From: Peromyscus leucopus
Taxonomy: Eukaryota; Chordata; Mammalia; Rodentia; Cricetidae
Length of the DNA: 64,000 nt
Direction of reading: 5' to 3'
Assembly: GCF_004664715.2 (NCBI RefSeq)
Contig: NC_051071.1
Location: forward strand, 28,823,661 to 28,887,660
The position numbers and the translations under genes were made by a program. Shown piece by piece: positions 22,191 through 33,795 of the stretch. The notes beneath the pieces are model-generated. The model made no database searches. It was given only the letters and a program-made list of their open reading frames with translations, and was not told where the DNA came from. The number at the start of each line of letters is the position of its first letter. Position 1 is the first letter of the stretch.

Positions 22191-25005
22191 ACAAAAGAAC
22201 CCTAAATAAAAAGAATCAACAAACACTGATCATTGATATAAATGATCTCAATTTCCTAAGGAAGAAGCCACAGACTAACAGAATGGATGCAAAAACAGGA
22301 TCTATCTTTCTGCTGCATCTAGGAAACATGCCTTATCATCAAGGATAGATATCACCTCAGGATAAAAGGATGAAAATAGATATCAAAAACAAATGTACCT
22401 AAGAAGCAAGCTTGTGTAGCCAATTTAATATCAGACAATATAGACACTAAACCAAAACTAATTTCCCTACGAGATAGGGAAATACAGGACATCTCATCAG
22501 CAGAAAAAATCCACTAAGAGGACATTTCAGTGCTTAACATACATGACCAAACACAAGGAAACCCAAGTTCATAAATACAAACAAAACTAACTAACTAACT
22601 AACTAACCTACCCCATCTTAAATCACATGTATATCTTCACATACTTGTAACAGGAGACCTCAATAACCCACTTGTCCCAGGTGGACAGGTCATTCAGATA
22701 AAAACTAAACAGAGAAATGCTGGAGCTAACTGATATTACAAACCAAACGAGCCAAACAGATATTTATAGAACATTTTACACAAACACAAAAGAATATACC
22801 TTCTTCTTAGCACCTCATGGAATTTTCTCCAAAATTGATGACATACTCAGATACAAAGCAAGTCTCACCAGATATAAGAAAATTGAAATAACACCCTGAA
22901 TCCCATATGATTACCACAGATTAAAACTGGATATCAAGAGAAACATCAGAAAGCTTACAAACTCATGACATCTGAACAACTCACTTCTGAATGAACAATG
23001 GGTAAAGACAGAGTATGAAAAGAAATTCAAACTTTCTAGAATTGAATGAAAATGAATATACAAGATGCCCAAACTTATGGGGTACAATGAAGGTGGTTCT
23101 AAGAGGCAAGTTAACAGTACTATGTGCCTACATAAAAAATTGGAGATAACTCATATTAGTAACTTAACAACACGCATGAAGGCTCTAGAAGAAAAGGAAG
23201 AAATCACATGCAAAACATGTAGATGGCAATAAATAATCAAACTCAGGGCTGAAATCCATAAAACAGAAAAAGGAACAAAAAATATACAAAGAATCAATGA
23301 AACAATGAGTTGGTTCTTTGATAAATTCAGTAAGCTTGAAAAATCCATTTCCAAAATAATAAATAAATAAAAAGGAAAGGAAAAGAAAAACCCTTATCCA
23401 AGTTAAATAAAAGGTAGAGAAATAAGATCCAAAATGAACAAAATTTAAAATGAGGGTGTATATAACAATAGCACTCAGGAAATCTGGAGAATAATATTGA
23501 CATATTTTAAAAATCTGTACTCCACCAACTTGGAAAATCAGAAAGAAATGGATACTTTTCTCAAAAGAGACCATTTACCAAAGTTAAAAAAAGACAAGCA
23601 ATTTAAACAAACTCATGATCTCTAATTAAGTAGAAGCAGTCATTAATAAGACCAACCAAAAAGAGTCAATGGCCTGATGGTTTGAGCCAATTCTGGGAGA
23701 CATTCAGAGAAGATACTCCTCAAATCATTACACAAAACAGAAACAAAGGAACATTTTCCAATTCATTTCATAAAACCACAGCTACCCTAATGCCCAAACA
23801 ATACAAAGACCCAACAAAGTAAGAAAATTATAGACTAATTTCCGTTAAGAATATACTTGCAAAAATAATCAATAAAATACTTGCAAACCAAATCCAAAAA
23901 TACATCAAAAAGATCAACCACCATGATCTTCTAAGGTACACCCCAGAAATGAAGGAGTGGTTCAACATATGTAAATCAGTAAAGGTAATGCACCACATAA
24001 ACAAATTGAAAGACAAAATCTTCATTAAATGAAGACAAGGCCTTTGACAAAATCCAACACCCTTTAATGAGAAAAATCCTGGAGAGATTAGGGATACAAG
24101 GGACATGCCTAAACATGTTAAGGGAAATTTAGAGGAAGCCCATAGACAATATCAACTTAAACTCAAAGAAATTACACTCAAATTAGGAACAAGACAATGT
24201 TGTCCACTCTCTCTACACCTGTTCAATATAGTACTTGAAGTCCTAGCTAGAGCAATAAGACAGCTGAAGAAGGTCAAGGGGATACAAATTAGAAAGGAAA
24301 AAGTCAAAATATCTTTATTTGCAGATGAAATGATGTTATGTATATATACATAACCTCACAAATTCAACCAGGAAAACTTCTACAGCTGATAAACAGTTTC
24401 ATCAGAGTAGCTGGATACAAAATTAACTTACAAAAATCGGTGGTCCTCATATATTTCAAATGACAAAAGGTCTGAGAAAGAAATCAAGGAAATAATAACC
24501 AAAAATAACCTCAAATAACATAAAATATCTTGGGGTAACTCTCACCAATCAAGTGAAAGACTTGTATGCTTAAACATTTTAAGACATTGAAGTAAGAAAT
24601 TGAAGAAGATAAGAGAAGACAGAATGATCTCCCATTTTCATGAATTAGTAGGATTAATACAGTAAAGTGGCCATCCTACCAAAAGCAATCTGCAGATTCA
24701 AAGTAATTTCCATTAAATTTCCAATGCAGTTGTTCACATATCTTGAAAGGACATTTTTCAGCCTCATATGGAAAGACACACACATGCACACACACATGCA
24801 TGCACAAAAAACAACAACAGCAGGATAGCTACAGCAATACTGAATAATAAAAGAACTGCTTGAGGTACTACCATCCCTGATCTCAAATTGCCCTACAGAG
24901 CTATTGTAATAAAAACAGCACAGTATTGACACAAAAACAGAAACATTGATCAATGGAATTGAATTTATGACCCAGACACAAATCCATACACCTAGCAGTA
25001 TCTGG

Positions 25006-25061
25006 TTTTTTTTTTTGTTTCTTTTTTTTTTTTTTTTGTTTTTTTGTTTTTTTTTTTTTTT
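25006..25061. repeat. T-rich low-complexity run within ORF2
   Basis: About 56 bp of T with four G or C interruptions. It sits where ORF2 normally has only a short 'gatttttgac' segment, so it is an expansion or a remnant of a minus-strand poly-A insertion. Confidence 0.85.
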
Positions 25062-25654
25062 AATAAGAACCAGAGATACACACTGAAACAAAAAATAGCA
25101 TCTTCAGCAAATGATGTTTATCAAACTGTATGGTAGAGTCATACCTATCAACTTTGCACAGAACTCAACTCCAAATAGATCAAAGACTTCAACATAAAAC
25201 CAGAAACACTGAACCTGACAGAAGGAAACGCCTTGATAGAAGTAATAGCTTTGAACTCAATGGCATGGGAGAAGACTTTTTGAACAGAACAGCATTAGCA
25301 CAGGCACTAAGATGAACAATTAATAAATGGGACATTATGAAACTGAAAATCTTCTGTATGGCAATGGACATTGCCATTCAAACAAAGTGGCAGCCTACAG
25401 AATGGGAAAGGATTTTTGCCAGCTACATGCAAGACAGAAAGGCTTTATCCCAAATATAAAAGGACTCAAAATACTATATATCAAGAAAACAAATAACCTA
25501 ATTTAAAAAGAATTCTCAAAAAAAAAAAAAAACTCAAATGGCTGTGAAACACTTAAAGAAATGGTCAACATCCTTAGCCATCAGAGAAATTCAAATCAAA
25601 AATAGTTTGAGATTTCATCTTACATCTTTAAGAATAGCTAATTTCAATAAAACA

Positions 25655-26072
25655 TGTGGTGGTAATCTAATTGTACTGAAATGTGATTTTGATTGTATGT
25701 TAATAAATAAAGTTGCCCGGGGGTCAGAGCTATTAGAGCCATAGCAAGAGTGTGGCGGTGGTGGCACACGCCTTTAATCCCATAGATATCTGTGTGTTCA
25801 GGGATATAGCCAGCATTGGAGACATATGCCTTTAAGACCTAGGGGGCTGTACATTCAGACAATGACGAGGCAGTCACGTGTTTGGGTTTACAACCAATGA
25901 GAAGGCAGAACAAAATACTTTAAATAGACGAACAGACAGGAAATAGAACCCTCATTCGGGAAGCTGGGACACCGCAGGCGGAAGGGTGAGATTTTAGCTC
26001 TGAGCTCTGACCTCTCGGCTTTCTCTTTTGCATTGTTTCTGTGTTTCTTATTTAATAAGACGGTTGGTTACA
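25655..26072 (+). mobile_element. LTR-like element carrying a B1-derived segment
   Basis: Begins tgtggtggtaatc and ends ggttggttaca. AATAAA lies near the start (about 25703-25710). A B1-like segment, 'gcggtggtggcacacgcctt', lies at about 25756-25775 within it. Other landmarks are 'ttgggtttacaaccaatgag' and 'ctctgacctctcggctttct'. It interrupts L1 ORF2. The flanks tcaataaaaca (25644-25654) and tcaataaaaaca (26073-26084) form an 11-12 bp direct repeat, longer than the usual 4-6 bp of LTR elements. I recall this family from cricetid genomes as LTR-like, but the class was not verified. Confidence 0.72.
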
Positions 26073-26525
26073 TCAATAAAAACAAGTGATAGCTCAGGAT
26101 AGTAAGGATGTGGAGTAAGGGGAACGTTCATTCATTTCAGGTGGGAATGTAAACTTGTACAGCCACTTTAGAAATCAGTGTGGGGTTCCATATGAGGCTG
26201 GGAATAGATCTACTACAAGATCCAGCTATATTACTCTTGGACATTTACCTCAAAAATTCTTTATTGTACCACAGAGACACTTGCTCAAACATGTTCAGTG
26301 CTGCTCCATTACTAATAGGCAGAAATTGGAAACAACTTAGCTCTTCCTCAACAGATGAATGGAAAAGAGAATGTGGTACATTTACACGATGGAGTGTTAC
26401 TTAGCCATTTAAAAAATGATATCATAAAAATCATAGATAAATGAATGTAACTAGGAAAAATCATCCTAAGTGAGATAACACAGACAGAGAAATAAAATAT
26501 GGTATATCTTCCTTTATATGTGGAT

Positions 26526-27948
26526 AGGAGTTGTTAAGTCAATGACAACCACCTAACAATCCATACAACAGCAGAGGGTGGGCACACTAGTGAGGGAGGG
26601 AGCAGATAAATCACCATAGGAAAGGGAAATGGAGAAGATAGTTATGGATATATGGGGGAAGGTTACTGAAACAGGATCAAATGTAGAATGGGAGAAACTA
26701 GGGGGAGGAGGGAAGAAATATGGGGAGAGACAAATAAAAGGTCCATTTGATATATAATGTGAAACCTATTATAGTAGAAGCTTTGTAAAAATGAACACAT
26801 ATATGAAGGCTGAAGGCACTCTAAATAACAGTTCCAAATAATGGGGAAAGCAGATCCCCAACTGGACAGCTCTTGTCACCAAATGCAGCTTCCAGTACCA
26901 AGACTGATTTACATCTAACTGAGTTGTTGGCCGAAGAGCTCCCATGGGAATCCCCAAACAACCCAGAGGGTTGTTCAGATAATAGAATGCTCTCCACACA
27001 CTGATGGTAAGGCCCTATTGCTGAAGACAACATCGACACAACTCTTTGAATATGGAGAAGTCAAGCTGGTGCCTACAAAGAACCTTCACCCCTACGTTCT
27101 AGCATTTTTGGTACAGGAAGGTATTCTGCATGCTACCAATGAAGAAACACAAACACCAACCCAGACATAAACCCTTAGATCTACAACTGTGTCCTGCCTG
27201 TAAAATATGCTAGTGGAATGGTAGCACAAAACTTATAAGAGTAACTAATCAATACATGATGTGACTTAAGGCCCACTCCATGAGATTGAACTCAATGCTA
27301 CTTGGGTGACCAAGAACCTGAGAATAGAAAGTCCAGTGTCCTAAAGTAAAACCAAATTCCAATGTTCTAAAAACAAGCAAGCAAACACCACTACCATAAA
27401 AAAGTAGCAATAAAATGACTCCTAATGACAATCTGGTATTCTCATAGATTTATACCTTTCTCAGCCATCAGAAGAGAAGCTTCCTCCTGAAACAGATAGG
27501 AACAAGTATACACAGACCAACAGCCAGAGATTAAGTAGAGAGTCAGAGATCTTAGAACATTCAGCCCTAAGCACGATGTCTCCATAAAGCTCTCCATCCC
27601 ACCTCTAAGAAGTCAGGAAACACCGCAGAAGAAATCAGAAAGAATTCAAGAGCTTAAGAGCCAGAGGGATTGAAGACAGCAAGAGAACAAGGCCCTCTAA
27701 ATCAACAGAAACATTGCATATATTAACTCACATATCCCCATCCATAACACAGAGTCCATCTCTAACTTATAACCACTTGCAAATGAAAACTTAGTTTCTT
27801 GTAAGGGAGTCCCATTGGGGAAACTGACTACTCTTATGGGTAGGCTGCATGCCCAGCAGAAAATGAACTCAATGGGATCTTTGGAGGTTCCTTGTCTCAT
27901 AAAGTTGTGCAGGGAATTTTCTTTTTATTTGTTATATATATATCAAAT

Positions 27949-28005
<57 letters not shown>

Positions 28006-28378
28006 TCTTCTTTCTTTGTACCCTGCATGTCTTTTGCATATATATTAAGGCTTCCAGTTTAGTGTTTTTACTGGATTCCTGAGTGTGTAAACAACTGGGT
28101 CTCTGTCCTTTGTGCCTTCTCTAGGGCTCTTTTCCTTCTCTTTATTTATTTTCTCCTATTCAGATATGTTAGTTTTTCCTTTATCTTATCTTATTTTATT
28201 ATTATTCCTTATAAGCCTGGTTTTTTTGTTTGTTTGTTGTTTGTTTCTCATGACAGACAGAAAGACAGTGCATCTGACTGGAGGGGAGGCAGCAAGAAAC
28301 TGTAAGGAGTACAATGAGATAAAACTATAATCAAGAAATATTACGTGAGGAAAAAAACATTTAATTTCAACAAAAGGG
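26526..28378 (+). mobile_element. LINE-1 3' UTR (Lx-like)
   Basis: A G-rich segment (26640-26730, 'gaaactagggggaggagg') is followed by landmarks of the Lx 3' UTR: 'gagatcttagaacattcag', 'ccctctaaatcaacag', a pyrimidine-rich portion after the (TA)n (28100-28250), and the terminal 'cagacagaaagacagtgca' and 'gataaaactataatcaagaa'. Minus-strand frames here are shadows. Confidence 0.78.
27952..28000. repeat. (TA)n microsatellite
   Basis: About 49 bp of alternating TA within the L1 3' UTR. Confidence 0.98.
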
Positions 28379-29659
28379 AAATTTTTGCTTGATTCTAGAA
28401 AAGGCCCAATGATGATGAATATTAACCAACCAGTCTATAACAAGTATTCAAAGAGATGTATGTCATCTGCCTCTGTGAAAGGGTCCCATTTTGCTGCTTG
28501 ATTTCTGATTAATCACTGTGGAGAAAAAAAATCTGATTTTTTTTTCATGGCCACCAGTGATGTCAAGAACCAAAGAGTGTCACATAGATACATAAAAATA
28601 TCATAATGGAACCTGTCACTTTTTGCAATTATTAATAATATAAGCTTACACATAAAAAGAGCCTGGAAGTTTTATGCTCTTTGTGACTTTCTTCTCTGAA
28701 TATGACATTTTAGGATGGAAAGAGCTATACAGAAGTGACGCTCCCTGTAGCTGCTAGTATCCTTGAGAGGAAGCCTCTGCATTTGTCTGCAGTACCAATC
28801 TTTCTATAAAGAAATGTAAGCATCTTTGAATGTGGCACATTTCCTACTGACCTCTCCTCTGTCCCTCATGCCATGGTGCTCCGGAGAAGGCAGAGCTCAC
28901 ATGCAGCTCTCTGTGGGAAACATCCCTTGGACACAGGACCAGTTCAGGCATCATTGAGCAGTAGCTTTTCATCCCTGCTGAGGCTGTTTCCACTTGATTT
29001 TGTTATTTTGATCTTTTGAGCATCTTTTCAATGCCAACAAAAGTCAATACATTCTTCTGGGAGAAGCCATCAGAGCAATGGTAATGAACTGTTCAAGGGG
29101 CCGTGTCATGGGCATAAACTCTGGGGAAATATAGGCACTTTGTTCCTGAAACTCATACCGTGTGACCTGCTTGCTGTGTGAAATGTTAATATTTTGCTTC
29201 GTGCTTCATTCCTGGTGTCATCACCAACCTGAAGAAATCTTAGGGGTGGGGATAGTTGCTGTACATTTTGTGAGGATGCATGACTGTTCACTTCATACTT
29301 TAGCACCACCAAGGAGGCTCAGATGTGTATGTTTGGAGGGAACACAGTTTAATTTGGCTTTCTCAGTGAGATGACAGGATCATACGGTCCATAGATGACT
29401 ATAACAATCTCTGACTACTGCTTCAAGCTAATCACAGTAGAAATCATGTCATCCTCCTGCCTCCACATCTCTGGGGGCTTTCCCCAACATCATGATGCTA
29501 AATTCCTTCAGTTGTCACAGCGAATCCACCCCCAGTGCTATAGTCTATGCTGTTGTTAAGACTAAGCAAGTCCAAACTGCACTTTTTCTTTTTATCAACG
29601 TTTCATTAAAATGAAGACAATCCTGGAAGCCACTGAAGTTCACATAAAGAAGCATGTTT
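28379..29659. other. Unassigned non-coding stretch
   Basis: No repeat family or gene was recognised between the L1 tail and the B4 SINE. Overlapping 68-70 codon frames on both strands are not credible. Confidence 0.5.
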
Positions 29660-30012
29660 AGGGCTGGGGAGATGGATCAGTACATAAAGTGTTTGCCACG
29701 CAAGAATGAGGACTGGAATGCAGATGTACAGAACCCACTTGAAAGCTAGGAAGGGATGCCGAGATAACTGTAATCCTAGTGCTTGGAAAGAAGATACAGA
29801 TAGTTATGACAAGCTAGCTAACTAGCCTAGCCAGAATTAGTGACTCCAAATTCAGCAAGAGACCCTGCCTCAGTAAACCAGGTGGGAGGCAACAGAATGT
29901 GACACCTAATGTCAACTTCTGACTTCTGTACATGAGTAGAGATACCCACATTTATTCATATGTATGACCAAACACATGAGTGTGCATACACATGCATTTA
30001 TTTTACAAAAAA
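29660..30012 (+). mobile_element. B4 SINE (ID-B1 composite)
   Basis: The head 'gggctggggagatggatcag' and 'gcaagaatgaggactggaat' is the ID/tRNA-like half. The B1-like half follows ('ctgtaatcctagtgcttgg', 'caagagaccctgcctcag'), then the 'cttctgacttctgtacatga' tail with CATA-rich end. This is the known B4 arrangement. Confidence 0.85.
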
Positions 30013-30182
30013 TTTTTAAAAAATGAAATATATTGGTATATAAATGAAAGATAAATAAAACACGTATTTACCATCACCATATTACACAATTATGGATGCA
30101 TTCATATGCATTTTAATATTCATATGGGTATGCACTCTAAAGTATTTATATTTTGCAAGTGGCATATACATGTGTATAACTG

Positions 30183-30322
30183 TGAGCCAGACCTGGTGAC
30201 TCATGTTTATAATTCCATCACTTGGGAAGCTTCAGCCAAGAATTTCCAGGTGTTTGAGGCCAGCCTGACATAGTGAGTTTCAGGCAAGTCTAGATTATAG
30301 TGTGAGATCCTGTATTTTTAAA
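30183..30322 (+). mobile_element. Old B1-like SINE (proto-B1 type)
   Basis: 'gtgagccagacctggtgact', 'ataattccatcacttgggaa', 'tgaggccagcctgacatag' and 'gtgtgagatcctgtatttt' follow the B1 order with strong divergence. Confidence 0.75.
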
Positions 30323-30987
30323 ATGTACATGTTTGTTCATATATTTTATATCAAATGGATACCAGATACTTACTTACATGTTATCTATATTACATGAAAA
30401 TTTTGTATATTGTGGAATAAAGTGTGAAGCCACTGATACAGTGCATACTCAATCTGTGGCTCCTTTCCTTTTCAACTCCTGTGAGACTCCAGCTCCCACC
30501 TTTTTGAAGGGTTCTTATGAGGAGGAAATGGGGATAAGAAAATATTAGATAGAAAGAGAGACCTAACCAATGAGAAGAAAGGCAGAAATACAGGATAGCT
30601 TTGGGAGGGCTTGGATCAATACCCAACAGCCTCGAAGGTTTGTTTATTCAAAAGCCTTTTTATAACACGCCAAGGGGAGAGGCAAAAACCTCCCCTTGCA
30701 AGGTGAAAGCACACTGTACAGCCAAGTGTAGACCCTTCCAAATACCTTGTAAACACTCCCATGGTCAAATTATCCCATTATGCAACCTTGCTGGGTAAAG
30801 CAAGCTCAAATTCTATGACCCTGAATAATTTGGACCTCCACAAACAAAATTTGGGCCTCTGCAAGAATTTCTCAATAGAGAATGCTTTGTCCTTACAATA
30901 CTTTGGGAAATGGTCAGATGTGGACAAGTAATTAGAATGAGGATGAGGTCTGGAATTGCAATATCTACAGAACTGATTTATCCTCCT
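30323..30987. other. Unassigned non-coding stretch
   Basis: No repeat or gene was recognised. Frames of 65-98 codons overlap on both strands. Confidence 0.45.
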
Positions 30988-31002
30988 TAAAGAAACTGTC
31001 GC

Positions 31003-31164
31003 TGGGCAGTGGTGGCGCACGCCTTTAATCCCAGCACTCACGAGGCAGAGCCAGATGAATTTCTGTGAATTCAAGGCCAGCCTGGTCTACAGAGTGAGCT
31101 GTAGGTAGGACAGGTACCAAAACTACACAGAGAAACTCTGTTTTGAAAAACAAAACAAGAACAA
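31003..31164 (+). mobile_element. B1 SINE with 16-bp target duplication
   Basis: 'gggcagtggtggcgcacgcc', 'caaggccagcctggtctaca' and 'actacacagagaaactctg', then an A-rich tail. The flanks aaagaaaYtgtcRctg (30989-31004 and 31165-31180) differ at two positions and overlap the SINE start by about two bases. It is older than the B1s at 10977 and 21288. Confidence 0.92.
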
Positions 31165-31379
31165 AAAGAAATTGTCACTGCCAATTGTCAGGCCCAGAGG
31201 AGCGAGCAGGTAAGCTGTATTGTTCTAACCAGTAGAAGTACGATTTATAAACAAAAGGAACATATTTTAATATTGCGATTCATGCATTTATAATGTTTCG
31301 TCCAGGCTACAAACTGACAAATATACTAAAATCTTCAAGAGTTATTAGACTATGCATCATAATTATGTGAGTTCATGAG

Positions 31380-31720
31380 TGTCCTGGTTTTAATGAGAAA
31401 TTCTTTTCATAGGCTCTGATGTTGGAACACTTGGTCTCCAGTAGGTGGCGCTGTTTGGAGAGGTGGTGCAGCCTTGCTGGAGGAAGACAATCCCTGGGGC
31501 GTGATTTGAGATTTAATAGTCTCATCCTACTTCCAGCTTACTTTCTAATTAGTGCTGCTGATTGAGATTGGATTTCCGAGCTTCCTGCTCCAACACCATG
31601 CTTCTCTACCATGATGGGCACTTATCCTTCTTGACCAGTAAGACAAAATAAACTCTTCCATCTGTAAGTGGCTTTCAGTTCTTGGTATTTTATCATAGCA
31701 GGCGAGAAATAACTAATACA
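31380..31720 (+). mobile_element. Solo LTR, ERVL/MaLR-like, with perfect 5-bp target duplication
   Basis: A 341-bp element, TGTCC at 31380 to ACA at 31720. It is flanked by atgag (31375-31379 and 31721-31725). Inside are 'aggctctgatgttggaacac', 'ggtggcgctgtttggagag', an AATAAA at 31648-31653, and a 3' end 'gtattttatcatagcagg'. It fixes the family as an LTR type with 5-bp duplications. Confidence 0.88.
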
Positions 31721-31725
31721 ATGAG

Positions 31726-32094
31726 TCAATCTATTGAAGGATGGGTACATCTGTTACAGAGCAAGTTTGCTCACATGTGAATGGTAAATGTTTGGTCTAA
31801 AAGTCAAAGATGCTGATGCATAATGGAAATCTTGTTCAGTTTTGCTCTGGGCCTGACATTCCCCCCAGCAGAATGCTGGACAAAGTGAGTTACTCCATGC
31901 AATTAGCTCTTCATCTTGGAAGTTACTCTCTATTGTCCCTATTTCCTTCCGGAAAACATTGAAGAGTCAGAGAATGGCGTGTGGGGGAGTGTGGGAAGGC
32001 GCCCTTGCAGAACTGTGAAGTGGAGATTGAGACTCTGATTCCGGTTTCCAAGAGGAGGTCCAGAGTGTCTGGATTTCTAAAGTAGAACAAATCA
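31726..32094. other. Unassigned non-coding stretch
   Basis: No recognised repeat or gene. Confidence 0.45.
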
Positions 32095-32220
32095 GGCTGC
32101 AGGATGTCTTAGTCTAGAATGAACCTTTGAGTCTTGCCTGAGATCCTTAGCCAGTATGGATGGAACTTCTCTAAGCTTCAGTTTCACTGTGGATCTAAAT
32201 TCCAGAAAGTTTCTATGAAA
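32095..32220 (+). repeat. Possible MIR fragment
   Basis: 'ttgagtcttgcctgagatcc', 'ggaacttctctaagcttcag' and 'tttcactgtggatctaaa' follow the sense MIR order (first-box gap, then cttaacctctctgagcctcagtttc-like text). The match is weak. Confidence 0.45.
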
Positions 32221-32504
32221 ACAAAATGATGTGTGAACAAGTAAACCTTACAATACTGTAAAGTTCAAGTGTGCATCAGATCTCTTCATTCTCATGTCTA
32301 GGTAACCTGAGGCAAGGCTGCCACAAATTAAGATAAGGTAGGAAAATTAAACTAAAATCAAATATTCTTATAACTTGCTTAATTTTGAGGCATATTTAAG
32401 GCAAAAATTAAAACATTTTCTCTGGTTTTTTTTTCTCTAATTCTGGGCCTTGATTCAAGGACCTCACAGTAACTAGGCAAGCAGTCTACTACTTAGCTAT
32501 ATTC

Positions 32505-32655
32505 GAAGTTTGTTTTGTTTGCTTGTTTTTGTTTTTTACTTTATACTTTGAGACAGGGTTCCAATAAATTGTTCAGACTAGCCTTCAACTGTGATTCTCC
32601 TGCCTCAGACCCCAAAGTTGAGACCACTGGTTTGTGCTACCAAGCCCAGCTAAGC
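32505..32655 (-). mobile_element. Old B1-like SINE
   Basis: Left poly-T-rich tail with GTTT units, then 'tttgagacagggttccaat', 'gttcagactagccttcaact', 'gattctcctgcctcagac' and 'gctaccaagcccagcta' in antisense B1 order. Confidence 0.75.
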
Positions 32656-33000
32656 TACTTTACTTGTGTTTGTAGCAATGTAGGTGTGATGTGGGTGTGA
32701 GTGTGTAGGTGTGTGGCTAAGGAGGTCAGGGCAGGACATCAAGTATCTTCCCTTGTTGCTCTCTGCATTACGGTCTTGAGAAAGTGGCTCTTACTGAATC
32801 AGAAGTTTGCCATTCCATTGGGGTAGCTGAACAGCAAGGTCTTTGAGCTCTATGAATATCCTGTCTCTATCCCTCACTGTGGCGATTACAGTCATGCAAA
32901 GCTACATCCATCTCTTTACAGGAGAGCTGGAGATTAAAGCCAGGATCTCTGAATTTCCAGAACAAGTGCTATTATTACTCACTGAGCATCCTTCAAGCCA
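32656..33000 (-). mobile_element. B4 SINE, minus strand, diverged
   Basis: 'aggtcagggcaggacatca', 'gtcttgagaaagtggctctt', 'ctgtggcgattacagtcatg' and 'acaagtgctattattactca' follow the antisense B4 order. It abuts the B1-like copy on its left. Confidence 0.65.
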
Positions 33001-33681
33001 CTGCTAATCCTTTCTGCTTCTAATGTTATTCATTCTATAACTTTTATCTTTTACTCTTTGGTGGGATTACTAGCCATGCTATATTTTCAATTTTAACATC
33101 TTTAGCCATATTTGCATTATTTCTGCCTTCTAAATTTGTCTGTGTAGCACTATGTAAGTATCAATGACAGGAATCTCTGTTTTTATTTCTGTTTAATCTC
33201 TTTTCCATGACCTTTAATGAAAATCTAATTAAGATGCACACAAGAGCTGACATCCTAGGGGTCTACACTCCCAGTTTCCTCTTTTTACATATTCAAGTAA
33301 AACTGTCCCTAGCTGAACTTCATAGATAACCTTTTCATATGCAGGATTTGATTAACCACTTCGCCCAGGCTTAGTTCTACTGACTTCAACTTTAATAATG
33401 GGTATGTGAGAAACCTTCAACAATGATATAGTTGTACATGTAGAAAAACTAACCCTTGCTACCTGTTTCTTTCCTACCTTCTGTTGTTGCTGACTTCTCT
33501 GTTTCCACATCTTCAGAATGTCTTGCCTCTTCTGCCTAGCAGTTTGCCTTTGCTACACCTTCAGTTTGCATACTTCAGCCACACTCAGGGATCTATGGCA
33601 TGAACCAGAAGCATAGGAGATGCTTCACTGGGAGCTCAGGAGCTCTTCACTGGGCTGCCTTCAGGCTATTTAAAATTCCAG

Positions 33682-33683
<2 letters not shown>
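33001..33683. other. Unassigned non-coding stretch
   Basis: No recognised repeat or gene. Confidence 0.45.
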
Positions 33684-33743
<60 letters not shown>

Positions 33744-33750
33744 CCCTCCC

Positions 33751-33794
<44 letters not shown>
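33684..33794. repeat. Compound (CT)n-C-rich-(TG)n microsatellite
   Basis: (CT)n from 33684 to 33741, a C-rich bridge to 33752, then (TG)n to 33794. It joins a polypyrimidine run of about 67 bp to an alternating purine-pyrimidine run of about 42 bp. Three overlapping open frames across it are artefacts. Confidence 0.98.

Positions 33795-33795
<1 letters not shown>

Larger units (their letters stand above)
22200..26525 (+). pseudogene. LINE-1 ORF2 remnant (endonuclease and reverse transcriptase)
   Basis: ORF2p normally supplies the nicking endonuclease and reverse transcriptase for retroposition. The endonuclease region covers about 22200-22900: frame 22717-22899 holds DIYRTF..T, YTFF.APHG and FSKIDDI, matching the C-terminal half of the L1 endonuclease. 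The reverse transcriptase region covers about 23590-24360: 'gcctttgacaaaatccaaca' encodes the AFDKIQ segment, and the frame ending 24353 has LFADEMM, where the catalytic FADD is changed to FADE (Glu codon 24327-24329). C-terminal blocks remain at 25130-25315 and 25538-25744, ending near 26525 beyond the LTR insertion. Many stops and frameshifts make it non-functional. Confidence 0.88.
20590..28378 (+). mobile_element. Long, decayed LINE-1 (Lx-like) with nested insertions
   Basis: The region contains, in order, an ORF1 remnant, a (CA)n spacer, an ORF2 remnant and a long 3' UTR ending near 28378 with 'gataaaactataatcaagaa' and an A-rich tail, as in the rodent Lx group. Subtracting a B1 (21288-21491) and an LTR-like element (25655-26072), the L1 is about 7.2 kb, so it may be close to full length. 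The 5' boundary is uncertain. Frames are broken throughout, so it is dead. Confidence 0.88.

Noticed and set aside
22717..22899. 60-codon frame as a separate gene
   Set aside because: It is a surviving piece of the L1 endonuclease domain, not an independent gene.
24654..25091. 145-codon minus-strand frame, the longest in the window
   Set aside because: Antisense of L1 ORF2 plus the T-rich run; the N-terminal Lys-rich part is the low-complexity tract.
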